DNA of 35,271 nucleotides from Gammaproteobacteria bacterium (GCA_021324095.1 JAJPJT010000126.1:1-35271), one strand, 5' to 3'; shown: positions 22,918 to 31,508, counted from the stretch's first letter. Numbers and translations: made by a program. The notes: a model not told the origin generated them from the letters alone.

Positions 22918-24228
22918 ATGTTTGCGTACTATCTCGATCTTGCGCTGCGCAGCCTGAAGCGCAACCCGGCGCTGACCGGATTGATGATCGTGGCGATCGG
23001 CTTCGGCGTGGCCGCGTCGATGATCACGTATTCCGTGTTCCGCGCAGTTTCGGGTAATCCGATCCCGGACAAGTCTGCGCAACTGTTCACGCCGCAGATC
23101 GACAGTTGGGGCCCGCAGCAGAACCTCCAGGGCGAGCCACCGCAGGCGATGGATTACACCGACGCCATGGCGTTGATGCGCGCGCACCTGGCGAAGCGGC
23201 AGACGCTGGTTTATCCGGTGCAACTCTCAGTGTTGCCGGGCGGCGACCGCAGCCTGCCGATCAATGCGTACGGTTTCGCCGCCTACGGCGATTTCTTCCC
23301 GATGTTCCAGGTGCCGTTCCGCTACGGCAGCGGCTGGAGCGAAGCGGACGACCAGGCGCGCGCCGGTGTGGTGGTGCTGACCGAGGAGTTCAACGACAAG
23401 CTCTTCGGCGGCGCCGACAGCGTGGGCCGTGAGATCACGCTGGGCGGTCACGAATACCGGATCATCGGCGTGACCCGGCACTGGAATCCCCAGCCGCGCT
23501 TTTACGCGCTGTTCGGCGGTGGCACGTTCGGTGCACCCGCGGATTTCTACATCCCCTTCACCCGCGCGCTCGATCTCAAGATCTATACCGCCGGCAACAA
23601 CAGTTGCCGCGGAAAAATGTCCGGCAGCGGGTGGGATTACTGGCTGCGCAGCAACTGCGTGTGGATCAACCCGTGGGTGGAACTGGACACGCCGGCCGCC
23701 GTGGCCCGCTATCGCCGTTTTCTCGAGGGCTATGCCGCAGAGCAACAGCAGGCCGGCCGCTTCAACTGGGCACCCAATGTGCGCCTGCGCGACGTGACGC
23801 AATGGCTGTCATACATGCAGGTGGTACCGCCGGAAAGCCGCATCTCGCTGCTGGTTTCGATTGGCTTCTTCGTGATCTGCCTGGTCAACACCATCGGCCT
23901 GCTGCTGGCGAAGTTCATGCGCCGTGCCGGTGAGATCGGCGTGCGGCGGGCGCTCGGTGCTTCGCGTCGCGAAATCTACACGCAATTCCTGATCGAAGCC
24001 GGCACCGTCGGTGTCGCGGGCGGCTTGCTGGGATTGCTGTTGACCTCAGTGGGCGTATCGGGTGTGGGCTTGTTGTTCAGGCCGCAGATCGCGCGGCTGG
24101 CGCACGTGGACCTGTCGCTCATTGCGTTGACGCTGGGCGTTGCAATCCTTGCGACCGTGATCGCCGCGTTCTATCCGGCCTGGCGCGCGGCACACGTGCA
24201 GCCGGCGTGGCACCTGCGGACCAACTGA
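22918..24228 (+). CDS. MacB/FtsX-type ABC transporter permease, type A (array gene 1)
   Basis: A 436-residue permease with the MacB layout: a first membrane helix (about 19-41) after the cytoplasmic start MFAYYLDLALRSLKRNP, a large periplasmic MacB_PCD domain (about 45-300), then an FtsX domain with three helices (about 302-325, 356-380, 398-422). The cytoplasmic loop carries RRALGAS, the coupling region that contacts the ATPase. C230 and C247 in the periplasmic domain may form a disulfide, a feature kept in the other two type-A paralogues. An ATG at 22897 would add seven residues; ATG 22918 is preferred because both paralogues begin exactly at this Met. It is the first gene behind the sigma-54 promoter. 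A separate ATPase is needed but not encoded nearby. The substrate is unknown. Confidence 0.9.
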   Translation: MFAYYLDLALRSLKRNPALTGLMIVAIGFGVAASMITYSVFRAVSGNPIPDKSAQLFTPQIDSWGPQQNLQGEPPQAMDYTDAMALMRAHLAKRQTLVYPVQLSVLPGGDRSLPINAYGFAAYGDFFPMFQVPFRYGSGWSEADDQARAGVVVLTEEFNDKLFGGADSVGREITLGGHEYRIIGVTRHWNPQPRFYALFGGGTFGAPADFYIPFTRALDLKIYTAGNNSCRGKMSGSGWDYWLRSNCVWINPWVELDTPAAVARYRRFLEGYAAEQQQAGRFNWAPNVRLRDVTQWLSYMQVVPPESRISLLVSIGFFVICLVNTIGLLLAKFMRRAGEIGVRRALGASRREIYTQFLIEAGTVGVAGGLLGLLLTSVGVSGVGLLFRPQIARLAHVDLSLIALTLGVAILATVIAAFYPAWRAAHVQPAWHLRTN

Positions 24229-24263
24229 ACGTCATGCGCACGTTGTCACATTCATCGAACCGA

Positions 24264-24334
24264 CCCCCTCACCCCAACCCTCTCCCTCGAGGGGAGAGGG
24301 AGACAAGCGCGCAGCGCTTGGCGGGTGAGGGGGG
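24264..24334. repeat. Palindromic element with 10-bp terminal inverted repeats between array genes 1 and 2
   Basis: CCCCCTCACC (24264-24273) is exactly inverted as GGTGAGGGGG (24324-24333). Inside are the stems CCCTCTCCC/GGGAGAGGG around TCGA and AAGCGC/GCGCTT around GCA, giving a three-stem structure. It shares the CCCTCTCCC...GGGAGAGGG and GGGGTGAGGG modules with the elements inserted in oligopeptidase A and the ankyrin gene. Confidence 0.78.
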
Positions 24335-24348
24335 ACGTTGCTCACGCA

Positions 24349-24384
24349 GCAGGTTGGACAGTGGGATTGCGCTGTCCACCCTGC
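24349..24384 (+). other. Leader hairpin just before array gene 2
   Basis: GCAGGTTGGACAG (24349-24361) pairs with CTGTCCACCCTGC (24372-24384) with one mismatch around a 10-nt loop. It ends about 7 nt before the GAGGA ribosome-binding site of the next gene. It has no T tract. It may stabilise the downstream mRNA or modulate translation; the GGACAG core slightly resembles the GGACAC activator motif, so a protein site is also possible. Confidence 0.5.
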
Positions 24385-24402
24385 AAGACTGAGGACCGCG
24401 CC

Positions 24403-25635
24403 ATGCAAATCCAGCCCATCCTCGCAGCGTTGCGCCACCACAAGGCCGGCACCGTGCTGATCGCGTTGCAGATCGCGCTGACCCTCGCGATCGTCTGCAA
24501 CGCATTGTTCATCATCCATCAGCGCGTCGCACACCTTTCCGAGCCTACCGGCATCGACGAGGCCAACGTGTTCGTGATCGACAACCAGTGGCCAGGAGAT
24601 CCGTCCAGCCAGAAGGTCGATGCGCAGATGCAGGCCGATCTCGCCGCACTGCGTCAATTGCCGGCCGTGCGCTACGCCGTGTCCAGCGTTTCGTACCCGT
24701 TGCGCGGCGGCGGCTGGGATAACTTCATCACCATGACGCCCGATCAGGTGCAAAAGACCACCGACGCAACGGTCTATTTCGGTGACACGCACTTCATCGA
24801 CACGCTGGGCATCAAGCTGATCGCCGGGCGCAACTTCCGCGCCGACGAAGTGGAGCCGATGTCACCACAGAATCAGGGGACACCACCGGTGGTCATCGTG
24901 ACCAAGGCGCTGGCCGACAAGCTGTATCCGGATGGTTCGGCGCTGGGCAAGACGTTCTACGCGATGGGTACGACGCCAACCACCATCATCGGCATCGTCG
25001 AGCGCCTGCAGCGTGCGGAAGTCGATACCTGGTCGCATGACTACCTCTATCAGGCCTTGATATGGCCGCGGCGGTGGGACGATCCGACCGGCACCTACTA
25101 CATCGTGCGCGCCAAACCGGGCCAGTTGGCGGACGCGATGCGTGAAGCGAAGCGGGCGCTCTACGCGCAGAACCGGATGCGCATCATCGATCCCAAGGAC
25201 GGTGTCCTGAGTTTCGCCCAAATCCGTCATCGTGCCTACGACAGCGATCGCGGCACCGCGATCCTCATGGGCATCATCTGTGCGGTGCTGCTGGTGATCA
25301 CCGGCGCGGGAATCGTGGGGCTCACCAGTTTCTGGGTCGGGCAGCGGCGCAAGCAGATCGGCATCCGCCGCGCGCTGGGCGCGACGCGCGCCGACATCCT
25401 GCATTACTTCCAGACCGAAAACTTCTTGATCGCAGGTGCGGGCGTGGTGCTGGGCGCGGTCCTCGCGGTCGGGCTGAACTTATGGATGATGAGGCTGCTC
25501 GCGATGGACCGGATGCCGCTGCTGTACGTGCTGGCCGGGATCGTCGTGTTGCTGTTGCTGGGACAGGGCGCGGTATTTGCGCCGGCGTTGCGCGCGTCGC
25601 GCGTATCGCCGGTCGAAGCGACGAGAAGCGTGTGA
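24403..25635 (+). CDS. MacB/FtsX-type ABC transporter permease, type B (array gene 2)
   Basis: A 410-residue permease of the second subtype, starting MQIQPILAALRHHK. A first membrane helix (about 17-38), a periplasmic MacB_PCD domain (about 40-280) and an FtsX domain with three helices (about 285-308, 338-362, 372-395). The cytoplasmic loop is highly conserved across the type-B members (QRRKQIGIRRALGATR), and C-terminal residues read ALRASRVSPVEATRSV. It lacks the Cys pair of type A. ATG 24403 has GAGGA upstream; the longer frame from 24325 runs through the repeat and is rejected. The stop codon overlaps the start of gene 3 (TGATG), indicating translational coupling. Types A and B probably pair as a heterodimer. 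Confidence 0.9.
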   Translation: MQIQPILAALRHHKAGTVLIALQIALTLAIVCNALFIIHQRVAHLSEPTGIDEANVFVIDNQWPGDPSSQKVDAQMQADLAALRQLPAVRYAVSSVSYPLRGGGWDNFITMTPDQVQKTTDATVYFGDTHFIDTLGIKLIAGRNFRADEVEPMSPQNQGTPPVVIVTKALADKLYPDGSALGKTFYAMGTTPTTIIGIVERLQRAEVDTWSHDYLYQALIWPRRWDDPTGTYYIVRAKPGQLADAMREAKRALYAQNRMRIIDPKDGVLSFAQIRHRAYDSDRGTAILMGIICAVLLVITGAGIVGLTSFWVGQRRKQIGIRRALGATRADILHYFQTENFLIAGAGVVLGAVLAVGLNLWMMRLLAMDRMPLLYVLAGIVVLLLLGQGAVFAPALRASRVSPVEATRSV

Positions 25636-26945
25636 TGTTCGCCTATTACCTCGACCTCGCGCTGCGCAGCCTGAAGCGCAACCCGGTGCTCACCGCGCTG
25701 ATGGTGCTGGCGATTTCGGTGGGCATCGGCGCGTCGATGACCACGCTCACGGTGCTGCACGTGCTCTCGGGCGATCCGCTGCCCGGCAAGAGCAGCAAGC
25801 TGTACTACCCGCAGATCGATCCGCAGGACGCGCGCGGCATGATGCCCGGTCATCTTCCGCCGGAGCAGGTCACCCTGATCGACGGCATGAACCTGTTGCG
25901 CGCGAAACGCGCGGACCGTCAGGCGCTGATGGAAGGCGGCACGGTGCCGATCCAGCCGGACTCCCCTTCGCTCGATCCTTTCTATGTGGAGGCGCGCTAC
26001 ACCACGGCGGATTTCTTCTCGATGTTCGATGCGCCGTTTCGGTACGGCCACGGTTGGACAGGCGCCGACGACGAAGCGCATGCGCGGGACGTGGTGATCA
26101 CGCGCAAGCTCGACGACAAGTTGTTCGATGGCGCGGACAGCGTGGGCAAAGCGCTGCGCGTCGGAGACAGTACGTTCCGCATCGTCGGCGTGCTCGACAC
26201 CTGGCATCCCAATCCGCATTTCTACGACCTCGACACCGGCGCGTACGACTATTACGAGCAGGTGTTCCTGCCATTGCAGACGGCACTGGAACTGCATTAC
26301 GACCGCAACGGATCGGTCGACTGCTGGGGCAACGGCACCGGCGGCGTGGAGGGCGGCGCTTACCCTTCGGCGACGTGCGCGTGGTTGCAATTCTGGGTGG
26401 AACTGGACAGTCCGGCGAAGGCCGCGGCATACAAGGAGTTCCTCATCCATTACTCGGAAGAGCAAAAGGCGCTCGGGCGATTCCAGCGCGCGCCCAACGT
26501 GCGCCTCGACAACCTGATGCAGTGGCTCGATTACAACGGCGTGGTGCCGGACGACGTGCGCCTGCAGGCGTGGCTGGCGTTCGGATTCCTGCTGGTGTGC
26601 CTGGTCAACACCGTTGGTCTGATGCTCGCGAAATTCCTGCGCCGGTCGGGCGAGCTGAGCGTACGTCGCGCGCTCGGGGCATCGAAGCGCGCGCTGTTCG
26701 CGCAACTGCTGACGGAATCCGGCGTGGTCGGCATCGCCGGAGGCGTCGGCGGCCTGTTGCTGGCCCTGCTCGGTCTGTGGATGGTGCGGCACAGGTCGTC
26801 CGATTACGCACCGCTGGCGCACATCGATCCGACGATGCTGCTGCTCACGTTCGCGCTCGCGATCTGCGCCAGCCTGATCGCAGGCATGCTGCCCGCCTGG
26901 CGCGCGTGCAGCGCTGCACCTGCCTGGCAACTCAAGAGCCAATGA
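25635..26945 (+). CDS. MacB/FtsX-type ABC transporter permease, type A (array gene 3)
   Basis: A 436-residue paralogue of gene 1, beginning MFAYYLDLALRSLKRNPVLT. Same layout: N-terminal helix, periplasmic MacB_PCD domain, three C-terminal FtsX helices, RRALGAS loop. The paired cysteines are C230 and C248, followed by the shared W-V-E-L-D strand. The ATG shares its A with the stop codon of gene 2. Its first 80-90 bases are almost identical to those of gene 5, pointing to recent duplication or gene conversion. The longer open frame from 25482 lies inside gene 2 and is not used. Ends 1 bp before gene 4. Confidence 0.9.
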   Translation: MFAYYLDLALRSLKRNPVLTALMVLAISVGIGASMTTLTVLHVLSGDPLPGKSSKLYYPQIDPQDARGMMPGHLPPEQVTLIDGMNLLRAKRADRQALMEGGTVPIQPDSPSLDPFYVEARYTTADFFSMFDAPFRYGHGWTGADDEAHARDVVITRKLDDKLFDGADSVGKALRVGDSTFRIVGVLDTWHPNPHFYDLDTGAYDYYEQVFLPLQTALELHYDRNGSVDCWGNGTGGVEGGAYPSATCAWLQFWVELDSPAKAAAYKEFLIHYSEEQKALGRFQRAPNVRLDNLMQWLDYNGVVPDDVRLQAWLAFGFLLVCLVNTVGLMLAKFLRRSGELSVRRALGASKRALFAQLLTESGVVGIAGGVGGLLLALLGLWMVRHRSSDYAPLAHIDPTMLLLTFALAICASLIAGMLPAWRACSAAPAWQLKSQ

Positions 26946-26946
26946 C

Positions 26947-28179
26947 ATGGACATCCTGCCCATCCTGAAGACGCTGACCCGGCACAAGGTCATCATCTGG
27001 CTGCTGATGCTGGAAATCGCGTTGACCTGCGCCATCATCTGCAACGGCGTGTTCCTGATCGTGCAGCGCATGCAGCACATGGACATGCCCAGCGGCATCG
27101 CCGAGCACGAGCTGGTGCAGATCCAGCAGGCGCCGATCGCGCCGCCGCCCGACCGCTACGCACGGGCGCAGGAGGATCTCGCCACGTTGCGGCAGATTCC
27201 CGGCGTGCAGGCGGTCGGCATGAGCAACCAGGTTCCGTTCGGCGGAGTTTCGTCGAATGGCAACGTGATGCTCTCGCCCACGCAGCCGCACCGGACTTTG
27301 AGCGCAGCCGAGTATTTCGGGGAGAACCTGGTGCAAACCTTCGGGTTGCATCTGATCGCCGGCCGCACTTTGCGGCCGGACGAATACGTCGATGCGGACG
27401 TGCTGATCAAGGCACTCGCCGATGGCAGCGACAAGGGCTTTCCGATGCCGATGCTCATCAGCCACGCACTGGCCACGCGCCTGTGGCCGCAGCAAAGCCC
27501 GCTGGGGAAGTTGATCTGGCTGACGCCCACCGCGAGTTTCCGCGTAGTGGGCGTGGTGGCGACGCTGGCGCGCGCGAACGCCTACAACACCGCCACCGCG
27601 CAGTACTCGATGATCATTCCGCTGCACATGGGCGCGGACAAGGACCAGAGTTATCTGCTGCGCACCCGGCCCGAGGATCGGCAGCGCGTAATGGCTGCGG
27701 CGGCGGCTGCTTTGAGACGCGCGGACCCGTCGCGCGTGATCACGCACATGCGCACGTACGACCAGATCCGCAGTGATTATTTCAAGGACGACCACGCGAT
27801 GGCGGGCATCCTGATCAGCGTGATCATCGCACTGCTGCTGGTCACCGGACTGGGGATCGTGGGGCTGGCGAGTTTCTGGGTCGCGCAACGACGCAAGCAG
27901 ATCGGCATCCGCCGCGCGCTGGGCGCGACGCGCAGCAACATCCTGCGCTATTTCCAGACCGAAAACTTCCTGATCGTCACTTTCGGCATCGCGCTGGGCA
28001 TGCTGCTGGCCTACGGCCTCAGCTTGCTGCTGATGCAGCACTACGAACTGCCGCGGCTGCCCTGGTCCTATTTGCCGATCGGTGCGGTCGCGCTGTGGGT
28101 GATCGGACAACTTGCCGTACTGGGCCCTGCCTTGCGCGCGGCCGCCGTCCCGCCGGTGGTGGCGACCAGGAGCGTGTGA
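26947..28179 (+). CDS. MacB/FtsX-type ABC transporter permease, type B (array gene 4)
   Basis: A 410-residue type-B permease starting MDILPILKTLTRHKVIIW. First helix about 14-38, periplasmic domain about 42-275, three C-terminal helices, and the type-B loop QRRKQIGIRRALGATR. The C-terminus ALRAAAVPPVVATRSV matches genes 2 and 6. Only 1 bp separates it from the stop of gene 3, and its own stop overlaps the gene 5 start (TGATG), so genes 2-5 form one tightly coupled stretch. Unlike in gene 2, a short insertion (LIKALADGSDKGFPMP) lies in the periplasmic domain. Confidence 0.9.
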   Translation: MDILPILKTLTRHKVIIWLLMLEIALTCAIICNGVFLIVQRMQHMDMPSGIAEHELVQIQQAPIAPPPDRYARAQEDLATLRQIPGVQAVGMSNQVPFGGVSSNGNVMLSPTQPHRTLSAAEYFGENLVQTFGLHLIAGRTLRPDEYVDADVLIKALADGSDKGFPMPMLISHALATRLWPQQSPLGKLIWLTPTASFRVVGVVATLARANAYNTATAQYSMIIPLHMGADKDQSYLLRTRPEDRQRVMAAAAAALRRADPSRVITHMRTYDQIRSDYFKDDHAMAGILISVIIALLLVTGLGIVGLASFWVAQRRKQIGIRRALGATRSNILRYFQTENFLIVTFGIALGMLLAYGLSLLLMQHYELPRLPWSYLPIGAVALWVIGQLAVLGPALRAAAVPPVVATRSV

Positions 28180-29492
28180 TGTTCGCCTATTACCTCGACC
28201 TCGCGCTGCGCAGCTTCAGGCGCAATCCGGTGCTCACCGCGCTGATGGTGCTGGCGCTGGGCCTCGGCATCGGTGCATCGATTACCACGCTGACGGTGCT
28301 GAAACTCCTTTCCGGCGACCCGCTGCCGCAGAAGAGTGCGCGGATATTCACGCCCCTACTTGACCCGACGCCCGCCGATGGCAGCGCAACTCCAGCGTAC
28401 ATGCCGCGATGGTGGGGCAATTTGATGACCTACACCGATGCGATGAATCTGCTGAGCGCGCACCAGGCCGAGCGGCAAGCGGTGGTCAGTCTGGTGAAGG
28501 CCAAGATCGCGCCGTCGCAAGCGGGCGCGTATCCGTTCTATAGCAATGGCGTGATGACGACAGCGGATTTCTTCGCAATGTTCGATGCGCCGTTCGAGTA
28601 CGGCGGTGGTTGGAGTGCACAAGATGGTGAGAATCGCGCGCCGGTTGCAGTGATCGCGGCGCGTCTGAATGACAAGTTGTTCGAAGGCAAGGACAGCGTA
28701 GGCCGTACTGTGCGCGTCAATGGTCATGACTACCGGGTTGTTGGTGTGCTGAAGCCTTGGGCGCCGCAGCCGCGCTTCTATGCGTTGGCCTTGGGAGGGA
28801 CAAGCTATGGCATGGGCGACGGCGTATTCCTGCCGCTGCTGTCGGCCCGTGCGGACCACATGAATCCGGAAAACTACAGTTGCTGGGAATCAGGCGCCAA
28901 CCTGCAACGCCTCGAGACCGCGCCGTGCGCTTGGGTGAGCATATGGATTGAATTGGCGCACGCGTCCGATGCGCGTGCCTACACGACCTTCCTCTCGAAT
29001 TACGCGCATCAGCAGGTTGCACTGGGGCGCTTCAGCGATCCGAAGGTGTGGTTCTATGACCTGATGGGTTACCTGCAAGAGCAGCAAGTGGTACCCGATG
29101 ACGTGCAAATGCAAACCTACCTCGCATTTGGATTCCTGCTGATTTGCATCGTCGGCACGGTGGGATTGCTGTTGGCGAAGTGCCTCGGCCGCTCGCACGA
29201 AATCGGCACACGGCGCGCACTGGGCGCGAGCCGTGCGGCGATCTTCGCCCAGTTCATGGTCGAGTCCGGGATGGTCGGGATCGCGGGTGGCGTGTTGGGT
29301 CTGTTGTTCGCGGAAATCGGCTTGTGGGAAATTCGGCACGAGCCCGTGCAGTACGCGCACCTGGCACACCTCGATCCGACGATGTTTCTCGCGACGTTCG
29401 TGGTTGCACTGGTCGCGAGCCTGGTCGCGGGATTGCTGCCGGCGTTGCGCGCCTGCCTGGTCGCGCCGGCGCCGCAGTTGAAATCGGTGTGA
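28179..29492 (+). CDS. MacB/FtsX-type ABC transporter permease, type A (array gene 5)
   Basis: A 437-residue type-A permease, starting MFAYYLDLALRSFRRNPVLT. The same domain order as genes 1 and 3; the FtsX loop reads TRRALGASRAAIFAQF, and C235 and C250 are the counterparts of the paired cysteines, followed by W-I-E-L. The middle part uses somewhat more A/T-ending codons than genes 1-4, which may reflect a different duplication age. ATG 28179 shares its A with the stop of gene 4. A palindromic repeat separates it from gene 6. Confidence 0.9.
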   Translation: MFAYYLDLALRSFRRNPVLTALMVLALGLGIGASITTLTVLKLLSGDPLPQKSARIFTPLLDPTPADGSATPAYMPRWWGNLMTYTDAMNLLSAHQAERQAVVSLVKAKIAPSQAGAYPFYSNGVMTTADFFAMFDAPFEYGGGWSAQDGENRAPVAVIAARLNDKLFEGKDSVGRTVRVNGHDYRVVGVLKPWAPQPRFYALALGGTSYGMGDGVFLPLLSARADHMNPENYSCWESGANLQRLETAPCAWVSIWIELAHASDARAYTTFLSNYAHQQVALGRFSDPKVWFYDLMGYLQEQQVVPDDVQMQTYLAFGFLLICIVGTVGLLLAKCLGRSHEIGTRRALGASRAAIFAQFMVESGMVGIAGGVLGLLFAEIGLWEIRHEPVQYAHLAHLDPTMFLATFVVALVASLVAGLLPALRACLVAPAPQLKSV

Positions 29493-29493
29493 T

Positions 29494-29609
29494 CCCCGCT
29501 TGCGGGGGAGGCGGCCGTAGGCCGAGCGCGTAGCGTTGGGGGTGGGGCCAAATAGCAACATACGCCCCCACCCGCCCTTCGGGCACCTTCCCCCGCGGGC
29601 GGGGGAAGG
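29494..29609. repeat. Inverted pair of palindromic repeats between array genes 5 and 6
   Basis: A left module (CCCCGCTTGCGGGGGAGGC, then GGCCGTAGGCC and GGGGGTGGGG) and a right module (CCCCCACCCGCCC, then TTCGGGC and CCTTCCCCCGCGGGCGGGGG) are inverted copies of one unit, flanking a 20-bp A+T-richer spacer. The transcript could fold into one long hairpin with side stems. It begins 2 bp after the gene 5 stop. Confidence 0.72.
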
Positions 29610-29634
29610 AAACTATTGGCAGCGAGGCATCATC

Positions 29635-30846
29635 ATGGAAATCCAACCCATCCTTAGCGCCCTGCGCAAACACAAGATTCCGGCCACGCTGGTCGTGCTG
29701 GAGATCGCGCTGGCCTGCGCCGTGCTGTGCAACGCGATCTTCATGATCGGCCAGCGCGTCGGCGAACTGCGCATGCCCAACGCGATAGACCAGAATGGTT
29801 TGGTGGACATCAGTGTCAACGGGACCGATCCACGATTCGTCAATGCCGACATTCCGCGTGACCTCGCCGCGCTGCAGCACATTGCCGGCGCCATCGATGC
29901 GGCGGCGATCACCAGCGTCCCATTCGGCAAAAGCTTCGGTACCGACAGCGTATCGGCCAAGGCCAATGACCCGGACGCTTCGGGAGCCTCGCGCTACATG
30001 TTCACCCGAACCGGCCCACGAACCCTGGGCCTGCGTCTGCTGGAAGGACGATTTTTCAATGAGGATGAATACGCCGACAGCAAGCTTGGCGACAACATCA
30101 GTGTGCCAAGTGGCCACGTGGTAATCGTGACGCAGAGTCTTGCCAAAAGATTGTGGCCGGGGCAAAACGCGCTCGGCAGAGAGATGTGGATGGGAGATCA
30201 CGATTACACAGTTATCGGTGTAGTTGCCAACGTGGCGCGGCCCGGCGGAGACGTGATCGGGCACGACTACGCCTACTACGCGACGTTCTTTCCTTTGAGT
30301 CCGGATCCCGCGTTGACGGACTATCTGGTGCGCACGACGCCGGGCGATCGCACCCGCGTGCTACATGCCGCGATCGCGAAACTGCACGCCTTGTCGCCGC
30401 AAGCGGTGATCGCGGGCCAGACGCTGACGGAAATCCGTGACAGTGCGTTCGCCAATATTCGCAGCACGGTGTGGATGCTGGTGCAGGTTTGCCTGGTGAT
30501 GCTGGCGGTGACCGCGTTCAGCATCGTGGGCTTGAGCAGTTTCTGGGTCGGACAGCGCAGGAAGCAGATCGGCATCCGCCGCGCGCTGGGCGGGACGCGC
30601 GCCCAGATCGCGCAGTACTTCCAGACCGAGAACTTCCTGTTGAGCACGGCGGGCGTCGCCGTCGGGATGATCCTCGCGTACGGCGCCAATCTTTACCTGT
30701 TGGCGCACTATCAACTCGACCACATGCCCTGGTACTACCTGCCGGCCAGCGCGGCCGTGCTGTGGATCCTGGGCCAACTCGCGGTGTTGGGTCCGGCCCT
30801 GCGGGCCGCCGCGGTGCCGCCGGTCGTCGCCACGCGATCGACGTGA
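29635..30846 (+). CDS. MacB/FtsX-type ABC transporter permease, type B (array gene 6)
   Basis: A 403-residue type-B permease starting MEIQPILSALRKHKIPATLV. First helix about 16-38, periplasmic domain about 42-275, three C-terminal helices, and the type-B loop QRRKQIGIRRALGGTR, with one Gly where the others have Ala. The C-terminus ALRAAAVPPVVATRST matches gene 4. ATG 29635 is fixed by similarity to gene 2 (M-x-I-Q-P-I-L); the extra codons from 29536 read through the repeat. A spaced GGAAGGA lies about 25 bases upstream, so the ribosome-binding site is not ideal. It ends the array; a weak CCGCGGCAG/CTGCCGCGG inverted repeat (30853-30909) follows before the convergent gene. Confidence 0.9.
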   Translation: MEIQPILSALRKHKIPATLVVLEIALACAVLCNAIFMIGQRVGELRMPNAIDQNGLVDISVNGTDPRFVNADIPRDLAALQHIAGAIDAAAITSVPFGKSFGTDSVSAKANDPDASGASRYMFTRTGPRTLGLRLLEGRFFNEDEYADSKLGDNISVPSGHVVIVTQSLAKRLWPGQNALGREMWMGDHDYTVIGVVANVARPGGDVIGHDYAYYATFFPLSPDPALTDYLVRTTPGDRTRVLHAAIAKLHALSPQAVIAGQTLTEIRDSAFANIRSTVWMLVQVCLVMLAVTAFSIVGLSSFWVGQRRKQIGIRRALGGTRAQIAQYFQTENFLLSTAGVAVGMILAYGANLYLLAHYQLDHMPWYYLPASAAVLWILGQLAVLGPALRAAAVPPVVATRST

Positions 30847-30912
30847 TCCGTCCCGCGGCAGCGGCTGGTCGGGTGCTTGCATTCGTGGCCGCGGATGGTC
30901 CTGCCGCGGCGA

Positions 30913-31338
30913 TTACGATTTCGCAGGATTCTGCATGATCTGCAAAACCTTCTGCCGCACCTCGGCGTTGGTTTGCACCACCATGGCAATTTGTTCGTAA
31001 CGTTGGACCGACAGGTGATTGTTGCGAACCGCGGCCTCCATTTGCTTTTCTGCGGCTTGCTGCAGCTTCGTGCGCGCGTCGTCGGATTTGGCAGCCTGGA
31101 GCTTCGGCTCTGTGGACTTCCTGATGTTTACGACATCCGTTGCGGCGTGCGCGAAGTCAACGAGTTCTTCGTTGGTCGGGGCCGGGCCCGGGTTCGGTGC
31201 CGCCTGCGTCGGCGCCTGTTGGGTGGGCGCCTGCTCTTGTGCGGGCGGTGGCGTCTGCGCGAATGCCAAGGGCGCGAGCACGGTCGCTCCGAGCGTCAGG
31301 GCTGCCGCCGCGCCTAGCCGGTGAAGTCGCTGGATCAT
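30913..31338 (-). CDS. Exported DUF4168 protein
   Basis: A 141-residue secreted protein. A signal peptide (basic MIQRLHR, hydrophobic LGAAAALTLGATVLAPLA, cleavage after AFA) is followed by a Gln/Pro/Ala-rich linker (about 29-53) and a helical DUF4168 domain (about 54-138): TNEELVDFAHAATDVVNI, then a charged coiled-coil-like stretch, then LSVQRYEQIAMVVQTNAEVR. The family is small, periplasmic or cell-surface, and has no known activity. The start is ATG 31338 with a strong AAGGAG 6 bases upstream. It lies 170 bp after putA on the same strand and converges with the permease array. A CGGCGTC/GACGCCG hairpin (31366-31383) in the gap could end putA transcription. Confidence 0.88.
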   Translation of the reverse strand: MIQRLHRLGAAAALTLGATVLAPLAFAQTPPPAQEQAPTQQAPTQAAPNPGPAPTNEELVDFAHAATDVVNIRKSTEPKLQAAKSDDARTKLQQAAEKQMEAAVRNNHLSVQRYEQIAMVVQTNAEVRQKVLQIMQNPAKS

Positions 31339-31508
31339 GGGATTCTCCTTTGCCTGAAATGACGACGGCGTCCATCGACGCCGCGATCCAACCGTAGCGG
31401 GGTGCGCGATGGCGATTCAACCGCATTGCGCCCGACGGTTCAGGCTCTGGTCGGCGCCGGTTCAGTCCGGGAGATCGGCCGTGTGCGCAGCGCCGATTCC
31501 GTCGGTGC

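Noticed and set aside
24325..24402. Longer start of array gene 2, and similarly 29536-29634 for gene 6
   Set aside because: Both extensions translate palindromic repeat DNA or its flank, while the paralogue gene 4 begins directly at the equivalent Met.
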